NCBI RefSeq assembly: GCF_003610015.1
Contig: NZ_AP018933.1
Span: 2,452,035 to 2,516,034 of the forward strand
Length of the DNA: 64,000 nt
Origin: Zymobacter palmae
GTDB taxonomy: Bacteria > Pseudomonadota > Gammaproteobacteria > Pseudomonadales > Halomonadaceae
Direction: 5' to 3'
The position numbers and the translations under genes are program-made. The notes beneath the pieces were generated by a model. It had not been told where the DNA came from. It saw only the letters and a program-made list of their open reading frames with translations, and did no database searches. Positions 55,562-64,000 of this stretch are shown here, one piece after another. Every line of letters begins with the position of its first letter. Positions within the stretch are counted from its first letter, which is position 1.

Positions 55562-56206
55562 TATCAGCATCACTTGTATCGACACCCTGCACGCATAGGT
55601 AAAGCAGAATCTGGCGACACTGTACCCGCGGTAGCGAAGCACCGGCCTTCAGGTCGGATGCCCCGAGCACTACCACAGTGCCGCCACTCGTCCTCCGAAT
55701 GACTCGCCTCCTCATCTGCCCCTACTCTAAAAGAGAGAGCGACCTCTCTTAGCGGTTGATCAGCATTATGGGTAGCAGGCACGTCTTCTTGAAGGCGCTT
55801 CACATTAAAGAAGAATGACAAGCGCAAGGCTGCCGGATCATAGATCAGGCAAAAACACGCGGCAAAGGTGTTCACGCTTTTATTGCTCGCAGCCCCCTGC
55901 TCAGCCCACTCTTGCTCGATCAGCTCGGCCTGTAACATCAGCCGCGAGGCGTCGCGTCACACTGATCGGTGTTCTCTTTTAAATAAGTCTTTCCCGTGAT
56001 GATCACCACAAGACACGTGTTCAGGCAGATGCCTAGCCCCAAACGGCACGCCTTTGCTTAACAAACGTGCGGCGGGCAGTGTGCCGACACTGCTCGCCGC
56101 ATGAAATGGGACTTATCTTGTTCAGCAGATGGTGCCCTACCGCGGCTCCTTCGATGCACTGACCACAAGCGCATCATTCAACCCCAAGAGTTGGACAGCG
56201 GGTACA
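55562..56206. other. Long intergenic stretch, no gene recognised
   Basis: About 645 nt. A minus-strand frame of 122 codons exists (55570-55938) but has no family resemblance. A short inverted repeat AAGAGAG/CTCTCTT lies near 55735. The right end holds the probable cysE terminator. Confidence 0.45.
56069..56100 (-). terminator. Probable terminator after cysE
   Basis: GCGGCGGGCAGTGT pairs with ACACTGCTCGCCGC (one mismatch) and is followed on the minus strand by ACGTTTGTT; about 105 nt past the stop. Confidence 0.6.
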
Positions 56207-57175
56207 TCAGCTTTGAGAAGACCCTTTGTGACGGTTGAGCGATGCCTGTGTCACGCTGCGGCCCGGCTCAATATCCGTCGTCAGCCAGACATTCCCCCCG
56301 ATGACCGCGCCCTTGCCGATCGTAATGCGCCCAAGGATGGTTGCACCGGCATAGACCACAACGTCATCTTCAACGATGGGATGACGTGCGCCCCCTTTTT
56401 CTAGCTGGCCATTTTCATCAACGGCAAAGCGCTTAGCTCCCAGCGTCACGGCCTGATACAGCCGCACGTTGTCGCCGATGATGCAGCTTTCGCCGATAAC
56501 GACCCCCGTACCGTGGTCAATAAAGAAGTACTGGCCGATAGTGGCGCCTGGGTGAATGTCGATACCGGTAGCGGAATGCGACATTTCGGAAATAGTTCGC
56601 GCAATCAATGGCAGCCCTAAACCGTGAAGCGCATGCGCCAGACGATGATGGATAATGGCCTGCATGCCGGGATAGCACAGTAGCACTTCATCGACGCCCG
56701 TCGCGGCAGGGTCACCGCGGTAAGCAGCGGCAACGTCCGTGGCCAGCGTGCGGTTGATCTGGGGCAGTTGCTCGCAGAAGCGGGCAAGGATGTCATCGGT
56801 ACGGGCCACCAACGCCGCTTCCGACAACGCATCGCGTTCGTCGCGCTGGTGATAACGCAGCTCGCGCAGTACCTGTACCTTCAATAGCGACAGGGCACGG
56901 TTCAGCATCCGTGTGACGTAAAAGTCCTCTTCACCGGCCAGCAGGTCATCCGGCCCCATATGCAGCGGAAACAGCGCCCGCATCACACCGTCAACGACAC
57001 TGCGAATGGCATCTCGTGAAGGAAGCTGCCCCGGACGCTGAACCGGTGCTGGCAGTGCACCGCTGTGGTGCCAGTCTAGGCGTTCCTTCTTAAGGGAAAG
57101 CACCAACTCATCCAGCGCAGTGCTTGCAAGATGCGATGTCGAGAATCCTGTTGCCACGAAGCGTCTTCCTTTCAT
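56207..57175 (-). CDS. cysE: Serine O-acetyltransferase
   Basis: Makes O-acetylserine from serine and acetyl-CoA, the first committed step of cysteine synthesis. The 322-residue product has a helical N-terminal domain and, from about residue 210, a left-handed beta-helix: DIHPGATIGQYFFIDHGTGV and VIGESCIIGDNVRLYQAVTL. A C-terminal cap region, KGAVIGGNVWLTTDIEPG, follows. The length and the DIHPGA/DHGTGVVIG pattern are of the longer EpsC-type SAT. No clear ribosome site lies before ATG 57175, so the start could be somewhat downstream. Confidence 0.88.
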   Translation of the reverse strand: MKGRRFVATGFSTSHLASTALDELVLSLKKERLDWHHSGALPAPVQRPGQLPSRDAIRSVVDGVMRALFPLHMGPDDLLAGEEDFYVTRMLNRALSLLKVQVLRELRYHQRDERDALSEAALVARTDDILARFCEQLPQINRTLATDVAAAYRGDPAATGVDEVLLCYPGMQAIIHHRLAHALHGLGLPLIARTISEMSHSATGIDIHPGATIGQYFFIDHGTGVVIGESCIIGDNVRLYQAVTLGAKRFAVDENGQLEKGGARHPIVEDDVVVYAGATILGRITIGKGAVIGGNVWLTTDIEPGRSVTQASLNRHKGSSQS

Positions 57176-57342
57176 TGGTCGTTGTTATGGTTAGCGGATT
57201 GAAATAACCATACGCTGGGCCGCAGTCCCCTTGCAATTGCCCGCCCATAACCCGACATTGGAACTAGGTATTTTTACGCATGTCTGTTAGTGCAAGGCCC
57301 GATGGCACACGAAGCGTGGCTCGTTCAGAAAAATGCCACATC

Positions 57343-57357
57343 ATTGCCAAAGGCAAT
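57343..57357. promoter_or_regulatory. Palindrome upstream of ahpC
   Basis: ATTGCC-AAA-GGCAAT, a perfect 6+3+6 inverted repeat about 115 nt before the ahpC start. Possible operator; it is not an obvious OxyR box. Confidence 0.3.
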
Positions 57358-57469
57358 CAGCACCATTTGCCCAATCAATTTAGATAATCACATCGGTTCG
57401 GGTAGAGTGATTTCCATAGCGTCAGATACAGCACGCTTCCAACGACCACTCACGACAAGGAGTTTGTCC

Positions 57470-58033
57470 ATGTCTCTGTTGAATACTGAAATCCTGCCGT
57501 TCAAGGCAACCGCATTCCACAACGGCGACTTCGTCGAAGTGACCGAGCAGGACCTGAAAGGCAAATGGTCCGTCGTGTTCTTCTACCCGGCCGACTTCAC
57601 GTTCGTTTGCCCGACCGAGCTGGGTGACCTAGCTGACGAATACGAAGAGTTCAAGCGTCTGGGCGTCGAGATCTACAGCGTTTCCACTGACACGCACTTC
57701 ACTCACAAAGCGTGGCACGAAACGTCCGACACCATCGCCAAACTGCAGTACCCGATGATCGGCGATCCGACTGGCCGCATTTCTCGCAACTTCCAGGTCA
57801 TGATCGAAGAAGACGGCCTGGCTGAACGCGGCACGTTCGTGATCAACCCGGAAGGCCAGATCAAAATCATCGAACTGAACGACGGCGGCGTTGGTCGTGA
57901 TGCATCCGAACTGCTGCGCAAAGTCAAAGCGGCTCAGTACATCGCAGCACACCCGGGTGAAGTATGCCCAGCAAAATGGAAAGAAGGTGCTGAAACCCTC
58001 TCTCCGTCTCTGGACCTGGTCGGCAAGATCTGA
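57470..58033 (+). CDS. ahpC: Alkyl hydroperoxide reductase subunit C (peroxiredoxin)
   Basis: AhpC reduces H2O2 and organic peroxides and is recycled by AhpF. The 187-residue protein (same length as E. coli) has [17 protein letters not shown] with the peroxidatic cysteine and [10 protein letters not shown] with the resolving cysteine. GGxG-type and YP oligomer-sensitivity features are present in the usual places. AAGGAG precedes the ATG at 57470. The strong codon bias suggests high expression. Followed by a terminator and then ahpF. Confidence 0.97.
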   Translation: MSLLNTEILPFKATAFHNGDFVEVTEQDLKGKWSVVFFYPADFTFVCPTELGDLADEYEEFKRLGVEIYSVSTDTHFTHKAWHETSDTIAKLQYPMIGDPTGRISRNFQVMIEEDGLAERGTFVINPEGQIKIIELNDGGVGRDASELLRKVKAAQYIAAHPGEVCPAKWKEGAETLSPSLDLVGKI

Positions 58034-58047
58034 TCACCAGATGACCG

Positions 58048-58075
58048 TTGCAGCGCCCAAGCGGGGGCGCTGCAA
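58048..58075 (+). terminator. Terminator between ahpC and ahpF
   Basis: TTGCAGCGCCC pairs with GGGCGCTGCAA, 15 nt after the ahpC stop. Weak T content after it; partial readthrough into ahpF would give more AhpC than AhpF. Confidence 0.72.
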
Positions 58076-58337
58076 TCTCCCTTCTTCGGGAAGGCGACAT
58101 CTGGCATATCCTGTCGATATCGCGCCTACGCCTCATCAATACCTTCTATTACAGTGCGGTTTCATTCGAAAGCTCGACTTTGCGAATGCAGCTTCGTATT
58201 GCCTAAACGGTGCCGGTCTCCATCGGCGCCGCCGCCGTTAAGTAAGATAGTGTGCGCAATACGGCCCCGAACATATCCTGATGATGACAGGATAACTTTC
58301 TTATCCGCTTCGATAGCGAACCACCGGAGAGACGCTC

Positions 58338-59900
58338 ATGTTGGACAATGCGCTCAAGACACAGCTCAAGGCTTACCTCGACAAGCTGACGCAACCCATC
58401 GCACTAGTCGCATCTCTGGATGACCGCGATGCATCCCAGCAGATGAAGGGACTGATCGAGGATCTGGACAGCCTGTCCGACAAGATCAGCGTTTCCTTCG
58501 ACGGTCAGTCCTCTCGCCGCCCGTCCTTCACAGTAGGCAAAGCAGGCGAGCCGGCACGCATTGAGTTTGCGGGCATCCCGACCGGCCACGAGTTCACCTC
58601 GCTGGTACTGGCGTTGCTGCACACGGGTGGCCATCCGCCGAAAACCGACCCGGCAGTGCTTGATCAGATTCGCCAGCTGGACGGCGAGTTCATGTTTGAG
58701 ACCTATATTTCGCTGTCATGCCAGAACTGCCCAGACGTCGTACAGGCCTTGAACCTGATGGCCACGTTCAACCCGAACGTCCGCCACACCATGATCGACG
58801 GCGCGCTGTTCCAAGACGAAGTCGAAGCACGCCAGGTCATGTCCGTACCGACCACTTACCTCAACGGTGAGCAGTTCGGTCAGGGCCGCGCGACGCTGAG
58901 CGAGATTCTCAACAAGGTCGACACTGGCGCAGCCAAGCGACAGGCAGCGGCACTGAATGAAAAGGATACCTACGACGTGCTGGTAGTGGGCGGTGGCCCG
59001 GCTGGCGCGGCAGCGGCGGTCTACTCTGCGCGCAAAGGCATCCGCACTGGCGTAGTCGCCGAGCGCTTCGGTGGTCAGGTGCAAGACACCATGGCGATCG
59101 AAAACTTCATCTCCATCAAGGAGACCGAAGGCCCGAAACTCGCGGCTGCGCTTGAAGAGCACGTCAAAAGCTACGATGTCGACGTTATGGATACCCAGCG
59201 CGCAGCGCGCCTGGTACCGGCCAAGGACGGTCAACCGTTTGCCGTCGAGCTGGAGAGCGGCGCTACGCTGACCGCGAAATCCGTCATTATCTCGACAGGG
59301 GCACGCTGGCGTCAGGTAGGCGTCCCGGGTGAAGACGAGTACCGCAACCGCGGCGTAGCGTACTGCCCGCACTGCGACGGCCCGCTGTTCAAAGGCAAGC
59401 ACGTTGCGGTCATCGGTGGCGGTAACTCTGGCGTTGAAGCGGCTATCGACCTTGCCGGTATCGTGGGCAAAGTCACACTGTTCGAATTTGCCGATACTCT
59501 GCGCGCCGACGCGGTACTGCAGCGCAAACTGCACAGCCTGCCGAACGTCACGGTTATCACTGAAGCACAGACCACCGAGATCACCGGTGACGGACAGAAG
59601 GTCAACGGCCTGAGTTACACCGAACGCGCAACGGGCGAGTCTAAACATGTTGCACTGGAAGGCGTCTTCGTTCAGATCGGCCTGGTACCCAACAGCGGCT
59701 GGTTAAAAGACACACTGGAACTGACACCGCAGGGCGAGATCGTAATCGACAACCGCGGCCAGACCTCCATTCCAGGCGTGTTTGCAGCGGGCGACGTCAC
59801 GACCGTGCCGTACAAACAGATCGTGATTGCGCTGGGTGAAGGCGCGAAGGCATCACTGGCCTCGTTTGATTATCTGATTCGTCAGGGTAGTGAAGATTGA
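58338..59900 (+). CDS. ahpF: Alkyl hydroperoxide reductase subunit F
   Basis: AhpF is the NADH-dependent flavoprotein disulfide reductase for AhpC. The 520-residue product has an N-terminal tandem thioredoxin-like domain with CQNCPD (about residue 129). An FAD domain ([19 protein letters not shown], about residue 216) follows, then the redox-active CPHCDG (about residue 345), an NADH site ([17 protein letters not shown]) and the C-terminal [19 protein letters not shown] precedes the ATG at 58338. Followed by a strong terminator. Confidence 0.97.
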   Translation: MLDNALKTQLKAYLDKLTQPIALVASLDDRDASQQMKGLIEDLDSLSDKISVSFDGQSSRRPSFTVGKAGEPARIEFAGIPTGHEFTSLVLALLHTGGHPPKTDPAVLDQIRQLDGEFMFETYISLSCQNCPDVVQALNLMATFNPNVRHTMIDGALFQDEVEARQVMSVPTTYLNGEQFGQGRATLSEILNKVDTGAAKRQAAALNEKDTYDVLVVGGGPAGAAAAVYSARKGIRTGVVAERFGGQVQDTMAIENFISIKETEGPKLAAALEEHVKSYDVDVMDTQRAARLVPAKDGQPFAVELESGATLTAKSVIISTGARWRQVGVPGEDEYRNRGVAYCPHCDGPLFKGKHVAVIGGGNSGVEAAIDLAGIVGKVTLFEFADTLRADAVLQRKLHSLPNVTVITEAQTTEITGDGQKVNGLSYTERATGESKHVALEGVFVQIGLVPNSGWLKDTLELTPQGEIVIDNRGQTSIPGVFAAGDVTTVPYKQIVIALGEGAKASLASFDYLIRQGSED

Positions 59901-59937
59901 GATTTGCGTAAGAGTAGATGATGGGTAGTGAGTTGAG

Positions 59938-59961
59938 GGCAGCGAAAGCTGCCCTTTTTTA
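59938..59961 (+). terminator. Intrinsic terminator of ahpF
   Basis: GGGCAGC-gaaa-GCTGCCC followed by TTTTTT, 37 nt after the stop; textbook form. Confidence 0.93.
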
Positions 59962-59989
59962 CATGACATAAAAATCAATAAATTTATGG

Positions 59990-60313
59990 CTATAGCTTTG
60001 TAAATACAGAGCTAGGGTTAGCTGTAAACAATCTATTATGCAGCATAGAAGCATATCTGTCCGTCATTCCAGCAATGTAATCGCAAACTGCTCTTGCCTT
60101 CATAGAGTCTCTTTCTAAATTTTTCTTATAGTTTTCAGGAAGAAGCATCTCGATATTTTCGAAAATAGCTGAAAAAAGTTCACTCACAATCACCCCACCT
60201 CGATATTCCAATGTTTTTACTTCATATTTGCTCACCACGTTATCATAAGTAAGATTTTTTAATACTTGGCGGTTGCCAGTTCTGAGTGCAACATAAAAAA
60301 GCACGTTACCCAT
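59990..60313 (-). pseudogene. C-terminal fragment of a dGTPase (Dgt-like HD hydrolase)
   Basis: The 107 residues end with SMKARAVCDYIAGMTDRYA and SMLHNRLF, which match the C-terminus of deoxyguanosinetriphosphate triphosphohydrolases (VCDYIAGMTDRYAxxxHxxLF). The HD catalytic part is absent. The fragment starts abruptly at 60313 next to an unrelated AT-rich gene pair, so it is a relic left by a rearrangement. Confidence 0.7.
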
Positions 60314-60351
60314 TCTCCCGGCGAGGCGCTAATAATTACCTTAAACACGCA

Positions 60352-60639
60352 TCAATGATTTCCTGACCATGTATGAAAAGCGATTGCCAACACGATCATT
60401 ATGATATGATACTTTCTATTTTTGAAGAATAGAGACGGTACTTGAGAGGCCAATGTAAAAGCTAGAGAGCATTGCGATATAAATACCCAATCATCGCTAC
60501 TCTGCGGCGCATTTCCAATCTCTGGCGTCATCTCAAGCATCCAGTCATATTCCCCCCCCCTAAATGCATAGATATAAAACATGCCAATCAAATAGGCTAT
60601 ACCCGAACAGATACTTAATATTCTTGTTGCCCTACTCAC
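60352..60639 (-). CDS. Small membrane protein coupled to the transglycosylase-like gene (candidate immunity protein)
   Basis: The frame begins with GTG at 60639, overlapping the upstream stop as GTGA, with AGGAG about 11 nt before it. The product has 95 residues and three predicted helices (ILSICSGIAYLIGMFYIYAF, an outward-facing acidic loop, VFISQCSLAFTLASQV, then IIMIVLAIAFHTW). It contains a run of nine G residues in the coding strand (60552-60560). It has no recognised family. Being coupled to a cell-wall lytic protein, it could be its immunity protein; this is inference. A start at ATG 60681 is possible. Confidence 0.5.
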   Translation of the reverse strand: MSRATRILSICSGIAYLIGMFYIYAFRGGEYDWMLEMTPEIGNAPQSSDDWVFISQCSLAFTLASQVPSLFFKNRKYHIIMIVLAIAFHTWSGNH

Positions 60640-61298
60640 TCTACAGTTACTCCTGACAGCATTAATGTGTATGAATGCCAATTATTAACAATAAAATTTC
60701 CATAAGATAAGTCTTTTTTTATCTGTTCTAATGAACGAGATATACCTTGATTATAGCGAGCACCTAAAACTCTAACTTCCTCGGTACCAATCACATCAAA
60801 TTTGTCATGATCAGCCAGCATCCTTAGATGCCTTGCAGCAAGATCTATGATATAAGTGTCATGTTCAAGACATAATGCAATTTGTATCTGTTTTTCAACG
60901 CCTAATGTATTAGGGTCCAAACCCAGCGTTTCGGCAGCTGTATGTATTTGCATACTTAAGAAACCAAATGATGTTCTATCAGCAGGCTTCCCTCCGCTAT
61001 AAAAACCATCCCGAAAGATACGCTGGTTATAAATCTCACCTTTCCAACTGTTTGGTTTACCACCCGATTCAATCCATGCCACTCCCGCTAATAACTCAGG
61101 AGGAAGTCGATACTTTTGAGCAGCAGCAATAATTGTATATCGATTATGAACTACAAAAGCCGTCTTGAATCGTCGCGCATATGGAATACCGCCTCCCATC
61201 AATTCAGGCACAGCGTGTCGCATAAATAAATCAAAATTTGTCCATTGAGGACTATTGTTGCCTTTATCTTCAATATCACAAAATCCATTGAATCCCAT
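60636..61298 (-). CDS. Lytic transglycosylase-like protein
   Basis: The 220-residue product has a lysozyme-like segment: YTIIAAAQKYRLPPELLAGV then AWIESGGKPNSW with the likely catalytic glutamate, followed by SFGFLSMQIHTAAETLGLDP and VLGARYNQGISRS. That order is typical of SLT/lysozyme-fold peptidoglycan hydrolases. With ATG 61298 (GGGGG site just upstream) there is no signal peptide. A start at 61370 would add a hydrophobic stretch (FYRYLGINFLFLLG). The gene is AT-rich, unlike the flanking core. It may be a secreted antibacterial effector or a phage-derived enzyme; this cannot be decided from sequence. Confidence 0.65.
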   Translation of the reverse strand: MGFNGFCDIEDKGNNSPQWTNFDLFMRHAVPELMGGGIPYARRFKTAFVVHNRYTIIAAAQKYRLPPELLAGVAWIESGGKPNSWKGEIYNQRIFRDGFYSGGKPADRTSFGFLSMQIHTAAETLGLDPNTLGVEKQIQIALCLEHDTYIIDLAARHLRMLADHDKFDVIGTEEVRVLGARYNQGISRSLEQIKKDLSYGNFIVNNWHSYTLMLSGVTVE

Positions 61299-61564
61299 AT
61301 CTACCCCCAGTAAAAATAAAAAATTTATGCCAAGATATCTATAAAACACACAGTTATCATTTTCTCCCATAATCGCTGACTACAGAAGAAAGAACAAGCC
61401 CCAAAATGAGTAACGATATCGCAAATAGCGTATCAAAACCAAATCATATTTTATGATAAAAAATTATCCCTAAAAAAGTAGATATATCAATCAGTATAAA
61501 GTATTTGCAATACGGTTTTATTGAAACAAGGAGTTATAAAAGGAATATAAACAGTCGGAAAGGT
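61299..61564. other. AT-rich intergenic stretch
   Basis: About 265 nt of very AT-rich sequence with no supported gene; probably the promoter region of the transglycosylase-like gene. Confidence 0.4.
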
Positions 61565-62065
61565 TTTTTTATTTATAATAATAAACACATCCATCACCCA
61601 CCTTGCCTCTACCTTGACCTCTTCTGGCTCACCCAATATTTGCTGCTTCACCTCCTGCAGCAAGCCTCTGATCGGCACTTGGTGTTCAGTACCCAAGTTC
61701 GCTTCCCAACACCATCAGGTCATCACGCTGGATGTGCTGAAAAACGCGGTTGCCGTCCAGTATCACGAGGTAATCGCGGGCAGCTGGTATTCATCCTCGT
61801 CGATCAGCTGCCGCAGCTTGCAACCCGTGGTGATTAGTACTGACGCCCCAATCTAAATCTAGTTGAGACGAATACGGTGAAGCACGGCATCTGCACACAG
61901 GGGAGACCGGGGGTGATGTCGATGCTTAAGTTGAGTGTTGTAGTGGAGGATAGTTTATTTACGATACGGCGCGCACCGTAATAAAGAGAAGGATGCTTAG
62001 ATAAGCAAGGCCACATCAAACTGGGAAGGAGATAACCGCAGATAGCAGTGCTAATGACGAAAGGT
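61565..62065 (-). pseudogene. Decayed partial copy of cobF
   Basis: About 500 nt align with 63045-63530 inside the intact cobF in the same orientation: the shared string AACACATCCATCACCCACC, then CTTGGTGTTCAGTACCCAA and GGGCAGCTGGTATTCATCC, among others. The copy corresponds to the C-terminal two thirds of the enzyme and carries many substitutions, indels and stops. It shows a past duplication of this region. Confidence 0.82.
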
Positions 62066-62299
62066 GCTCGCTAGAGTGAACGAAGTAAAGCCTTACCTGC
62101 TACGCTCGATAGTATGGCTTTCATAGCCTTCCATTTGGCTCAGTTTTTTGCACGACAGACTTCGTTCTGGGTCATCTTCGCCAAAGAACTGGACAAATTG
62201 TCGCACCTGCCGTTAAGTACAGCCAAGTATCGCAATGACAGGTTATCACCGCCTCTACAAGCCTTATTGGCGCATTCACTCTAGCAACGGGCTTACATC

Positions 62300-62830
62300 A
62301 TGAAGAATTGGTTCACTCCCACCCTTCCTGCTAATCGTCGCTTCGGTGCTGCCATGGTGGCAGGCTTCATCGGTGGCAACATTTCCAGCTTTGTGAAATG
62401 GGGCACGGAAATCCCTTTCCCACCGCGTACGCCTGATCGAGGTATTCCGCCGAAAGACATGCTGATCGATATGGGCGTCAACGCTCAGGAAACGATCTAT
62501 CACTTCTCCGAACACGTCATTAACTGGGGTGTCGCGGGCATTCACCACCTGTTTTCCATTGTGTTCGCGCTGCTTTACTGCGCCATTGCCGAAATATTTC
62601 CGAAAATCAAACTGTGGCAAGGGATGGCATTCAGTCTGCTGGTCACGATCGGTTTCCACGGCGTGTTACTGCCAACGTTTGGCTGGGCACCACCGCTTTG
62701 GGATTTGCCTGCCGCCGAAATCTTCTCCGAAGTCTTCGGGCATGCGCTGTGGATGTGGACAATTGAGGTCTTCCGTCGTGACATTCGTAACCGCATGACG
62801 GGGCTGCCAGACGCAGAGTATATGAAGTAA
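62300..62830 (+). CDS. YagU family inner-membrane protein (DUF1440)
   Basis: The 176-residue product has about four membrane helices. Segments typical of YagU are RRFGAAMVAGFIGGNISSFV, KWGTEIPFPPRTPDR, SEHVINWGVAGIHHLFSI and TFGWAPPLWDLPAAEIFSE. E. coli YagU has been linked to acid resistance; the mechanism is unknown. It lies between the cobF relic and intact cobF, divergent to both, with its own terminator. Confidence 0.9.
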   Translation: MKNWFTPTLPANRRFGAAMVAGFIGGNISSFVKWGTEIPFPPRTPDRGIPPKDMLIDMGVNAQETIYHFSEHVINWGVAGIHHLFSIVFALLYCAIAEIFPKIKLWQGMAFSLLVTIGFHGVLLPTFGWAPPLWDLPAAEIFSEVFGHALWMWTIEVFRRDIRNRMTGLPDAEYMK

Positions 62831-62852
62831 TAGCGGTAAATCGGTTTTCCCC

Positions 62853-62886
62853 GCCCGGCTTTGAATTTTCATTGCTGGGCTTTTTT
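62853..62886 (+). terminator. Terminator after the YagU-like gene
   Basis: GCCCGGC pairs with GCTGGGC (one G-T pair) around a 14-nt A/T-rich loop and is followed by TTTTTT. Confidence 0.72.
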
Positions 62887-63027
62887 ATAGGCGTGTTCCA
62901 TCCTGACGGTATATAGCGTGAGTGACTGCTTTAACCCATTCTAGAACAGGCAGTTTTTACCGCGCGTTTGTGGCTTTAAGCATTACTAATGACATGGGTG
63001 TTGAGGTTATGAAGCGTCTCTTACTCT

Positions 63028-63837
63028 TCAGTAACACTGCTTCTTTATAATGATGAACACATCCATCACCCACCCTGCCTTTGCCTTGATTTCTTCTCGC
63101 TTACCCAATGCTCGTTGTGTCACTTCCTGCAGTGGGCCGCTGATCAGCGCTTGGTGTTCAGTACCCAAATTGGCGCCCCAATACAGCATCAGGTCGTCAC
63201 GCTGGATATGCTGAAACACGCTGTTGCCGTCCAGCATCACGACGGTGGTCGCGGGCAGCTGGTATTCATCCTCGTTGATCAGCTGCTGCAGCTTGCGGCC
63301 CGTAGTGATCAGTACCGACTCCCCGATCTGGTTAAGAGGGATACGGTGCAGCGCACACAGCATCTGAACGCTGGTGATGCCCGGAATAACGTCGGTACCT
63401 AGGTTCAGTGTGGCGCTGGCTGACAGCCTATCGATAAGACGAATTGTACTGTCATAAAGAGAAGGGTCGCCCCAGACAAGGAAAGCGCCCGTCTGGCCGG
63501 GAAGGAGCGTGTCTTGGATGGCGTCAGCCAGCATGGCGCTGCGCTGGTGGTGCCATTCGGCGACGATAGCACGGTAGGCGTCGTCTTTTGGAGCACCGTA
63601 AGGTACCTGTGGACGGGGGGGATTGGGGAGGGTCACGATGCGGTAATCGTGATCGGGGGCAATATGGCGACGACAGATCGCTTCGCGGAAGTGCAGCAGC
63701 TCGTCCTTATCCTGCCCTTTGTCGAGCATGAAGAACACATCGGTACGGTTGAGTGCATCAATGGCCTGTAGGGTGAGCTGCTGCGGATCGCCGGCACCAA
63801 TGCCGATCAGCAGTAGGTGGCGGCGATCATCACTCAT
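63028..63837 (-). CDS. cobF: Precorrin-6A synthase (deacetylating)
   Basis: CobF methylates C-1 of precorrin-5 and releases the acetyl group in the aerobic cobalamin pathway. The 269-residue product has the tetrapyrrole methylase fold: LLLIGIGAGDPQQLTLQAID at the N-terminus, AFLVWGDPSLYDSTIRLIDR, VIPGITSVQMLCALHRIPL and the CobF-type C-terminus LMLYWGANLGTEHQALISG. Its ATG overlaps the upstream stop by one base (TGATG), so it belongs to an operon entering from the right. A decayed copy of its 3' part lies 1 kb away. Confidence 0.93.
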   Translation of the reverse strand: MSDDRRHLLLIGIGAGDPQQLTLQAIDALNRTDVFFMLDKGQDKDELLHFREAICRRHIAPDHDYRIVTLPNPPRPQVPYGAPKDDAYRAIVAEWHHQRSAMLADAIQDTLLPGQTGAFLVWGDPSLYDSTIRLIDRLSASATLNLGTDVIPGITSVQMLCALHRIPLNQIGESVLITTGRKLQQLINEDEYQLPATTVVMLDGNSVFQHIQRDDLMLYWGANLGTEHQALISGPLQEVTQRALGKREEIKAKAGWVMDVFIIIKKQCY

Positions 63838-64000
63838 CAGATAGCCACGGCGCTGTAGCGCGGAGCCGGTGAGACGATCATGTCCTGTGCGGCGATCAGG
63901 GGCAGATCGCGCTGGCCATTTTCAGTGCGGCTCAGCAAGGCGCTGAGTGTAGATACGGCGTGACTAAGGGCTTCCGGCAAGTCGTCTCCCTGCACTAAAC
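63837..64000 (-). CDS. C-terminal end of an upstream operon gene, product not recognised
   Basis: An open frame enters from the right edge and ends with TGA at 63837-63839, overlapping the cobF start. The visible 53 residues read LPEALSHAVSTLSALLSRTE near the edge and end APRYSAVAI. The position suggests a cobalamin-biosynthesis gene, but the sequence is too short and plain to assign. Confidence 0.5.
   Translation of the reverse strand, partial: LVQGDDLPEALSHAVSTLSALLSRTENGQRDLPLIAAQDMIVSPAPRYSAVAI

Noticed and set aside
55570-55938. Minus-strand frame of 122 codons between the HPP gene and cysE
   Set aside because: No family resemblance, odd residue composition and no ribosome site; likely chance.
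57176-57469. OxyR binding site upstream of ahpC
   Set aside because: No convincing ATAG-N7-CTAT-type tetramer array could be traced; only an unrelated short palindrome is clear.
58716-59648. Minus-strand frame of 310 codons opposite ahpF
   Set aside because: Shadow of the highly biased ahpF coding sequence.

Overview
The window looks like a chromosome segment of a gammaproteobacterium, most likely of the Halomonadaceae (Zymobacter/Kushneria/Carnimonas-like). This placement is inferred from the gene content: the nrdR-ribD-ribBA-ribH-nusB-thiL order, glycine-betaine/proline ABC transport, NhaA, PNAG synthesis genes and an aerobic-type CobF. The core has moderately high GC. Two stretches are clearly foreign or disturbed: the BREX island (about 12.3-29.3 kb) and an AT-rich patch (about 60.0-61.6 kb).

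Layout. 1-3.8 kb: three tandem DUF945 (YdgA-like) envelope proteins on the minus strand, the first cut by the window edge. 4.0-9.0 kb: a tightly packed minus-strand cluster nrdR-ribD-ribBA-ribH-nusB-thiL. 9.2-12.1 kb: alkB, a GlsB/YeaQ-type membrane protein, rsmC and cmoM. At 12254-12330 is tRNA-Arg(CCT), whose 3' end is the left boundary of an island.

Island, 12.3-29.3 kb. It carries a complete type 1 BREX phage-defence operon (brxA-brxB-brxC-pglX-pglZ-brxL, minus strand). It is bounded by a direct repeat of about 480 bp that starts with the last 19 nt of the tRNA and includes a small CdiI-like immunity gene, broken in different ways in the two copies. Remnants of IS30, IS3 and IS5 elements flank the operon. 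Just inside the right repeat lies a structured non-coding block resembling the immunity region of P4-like satellite phages. No integrase is visible. A C-terminal stub of an Lrp/AsnC regulator follows the right boundary.

29.9-42.1 kb: an SDR oxidoreductase, an AGE-family sugar epimerase/isomerase, a zinc-ribbon membrane protein and a VirK/YbjX protein. Then comes a betaine-type ABC transporter (ATPase with CBS domains, permease, two tandem paralogous substrate-binding proteins), then nhaA. 40.7-53.4 kb: a PNAG exopolysaccharide locus on the minus strand, with two pgaA-pgaB pairs, pgaC, pgaD and a membrane diguanylate cyclase. The first PgaB has a normal deacetylase domain but an eroded C-terminal hydrolase domain.

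54-64 kb: an orphan HicB-like protein, an HPP-family membrane protein, a serine acetyltransferase and the ahpC-ahpF peroxidase system. The AT-rich patch follows, with a dGTPase C-terminal stub, a lytic-transglycosylase-like protein coupled to a small membrane protein, and a decayed partial copy of cobF. A YagU-like protein, intact cobF and the end of an upstream operon gene complete the window. The strongest candidates for new biology are the structured block and broken immunity genes at the island edge, the swapped recognition segment in pglX, the duplicated and diverged pgaAB, and the transglycosylase/membrane-protein pair with a G9 tract.
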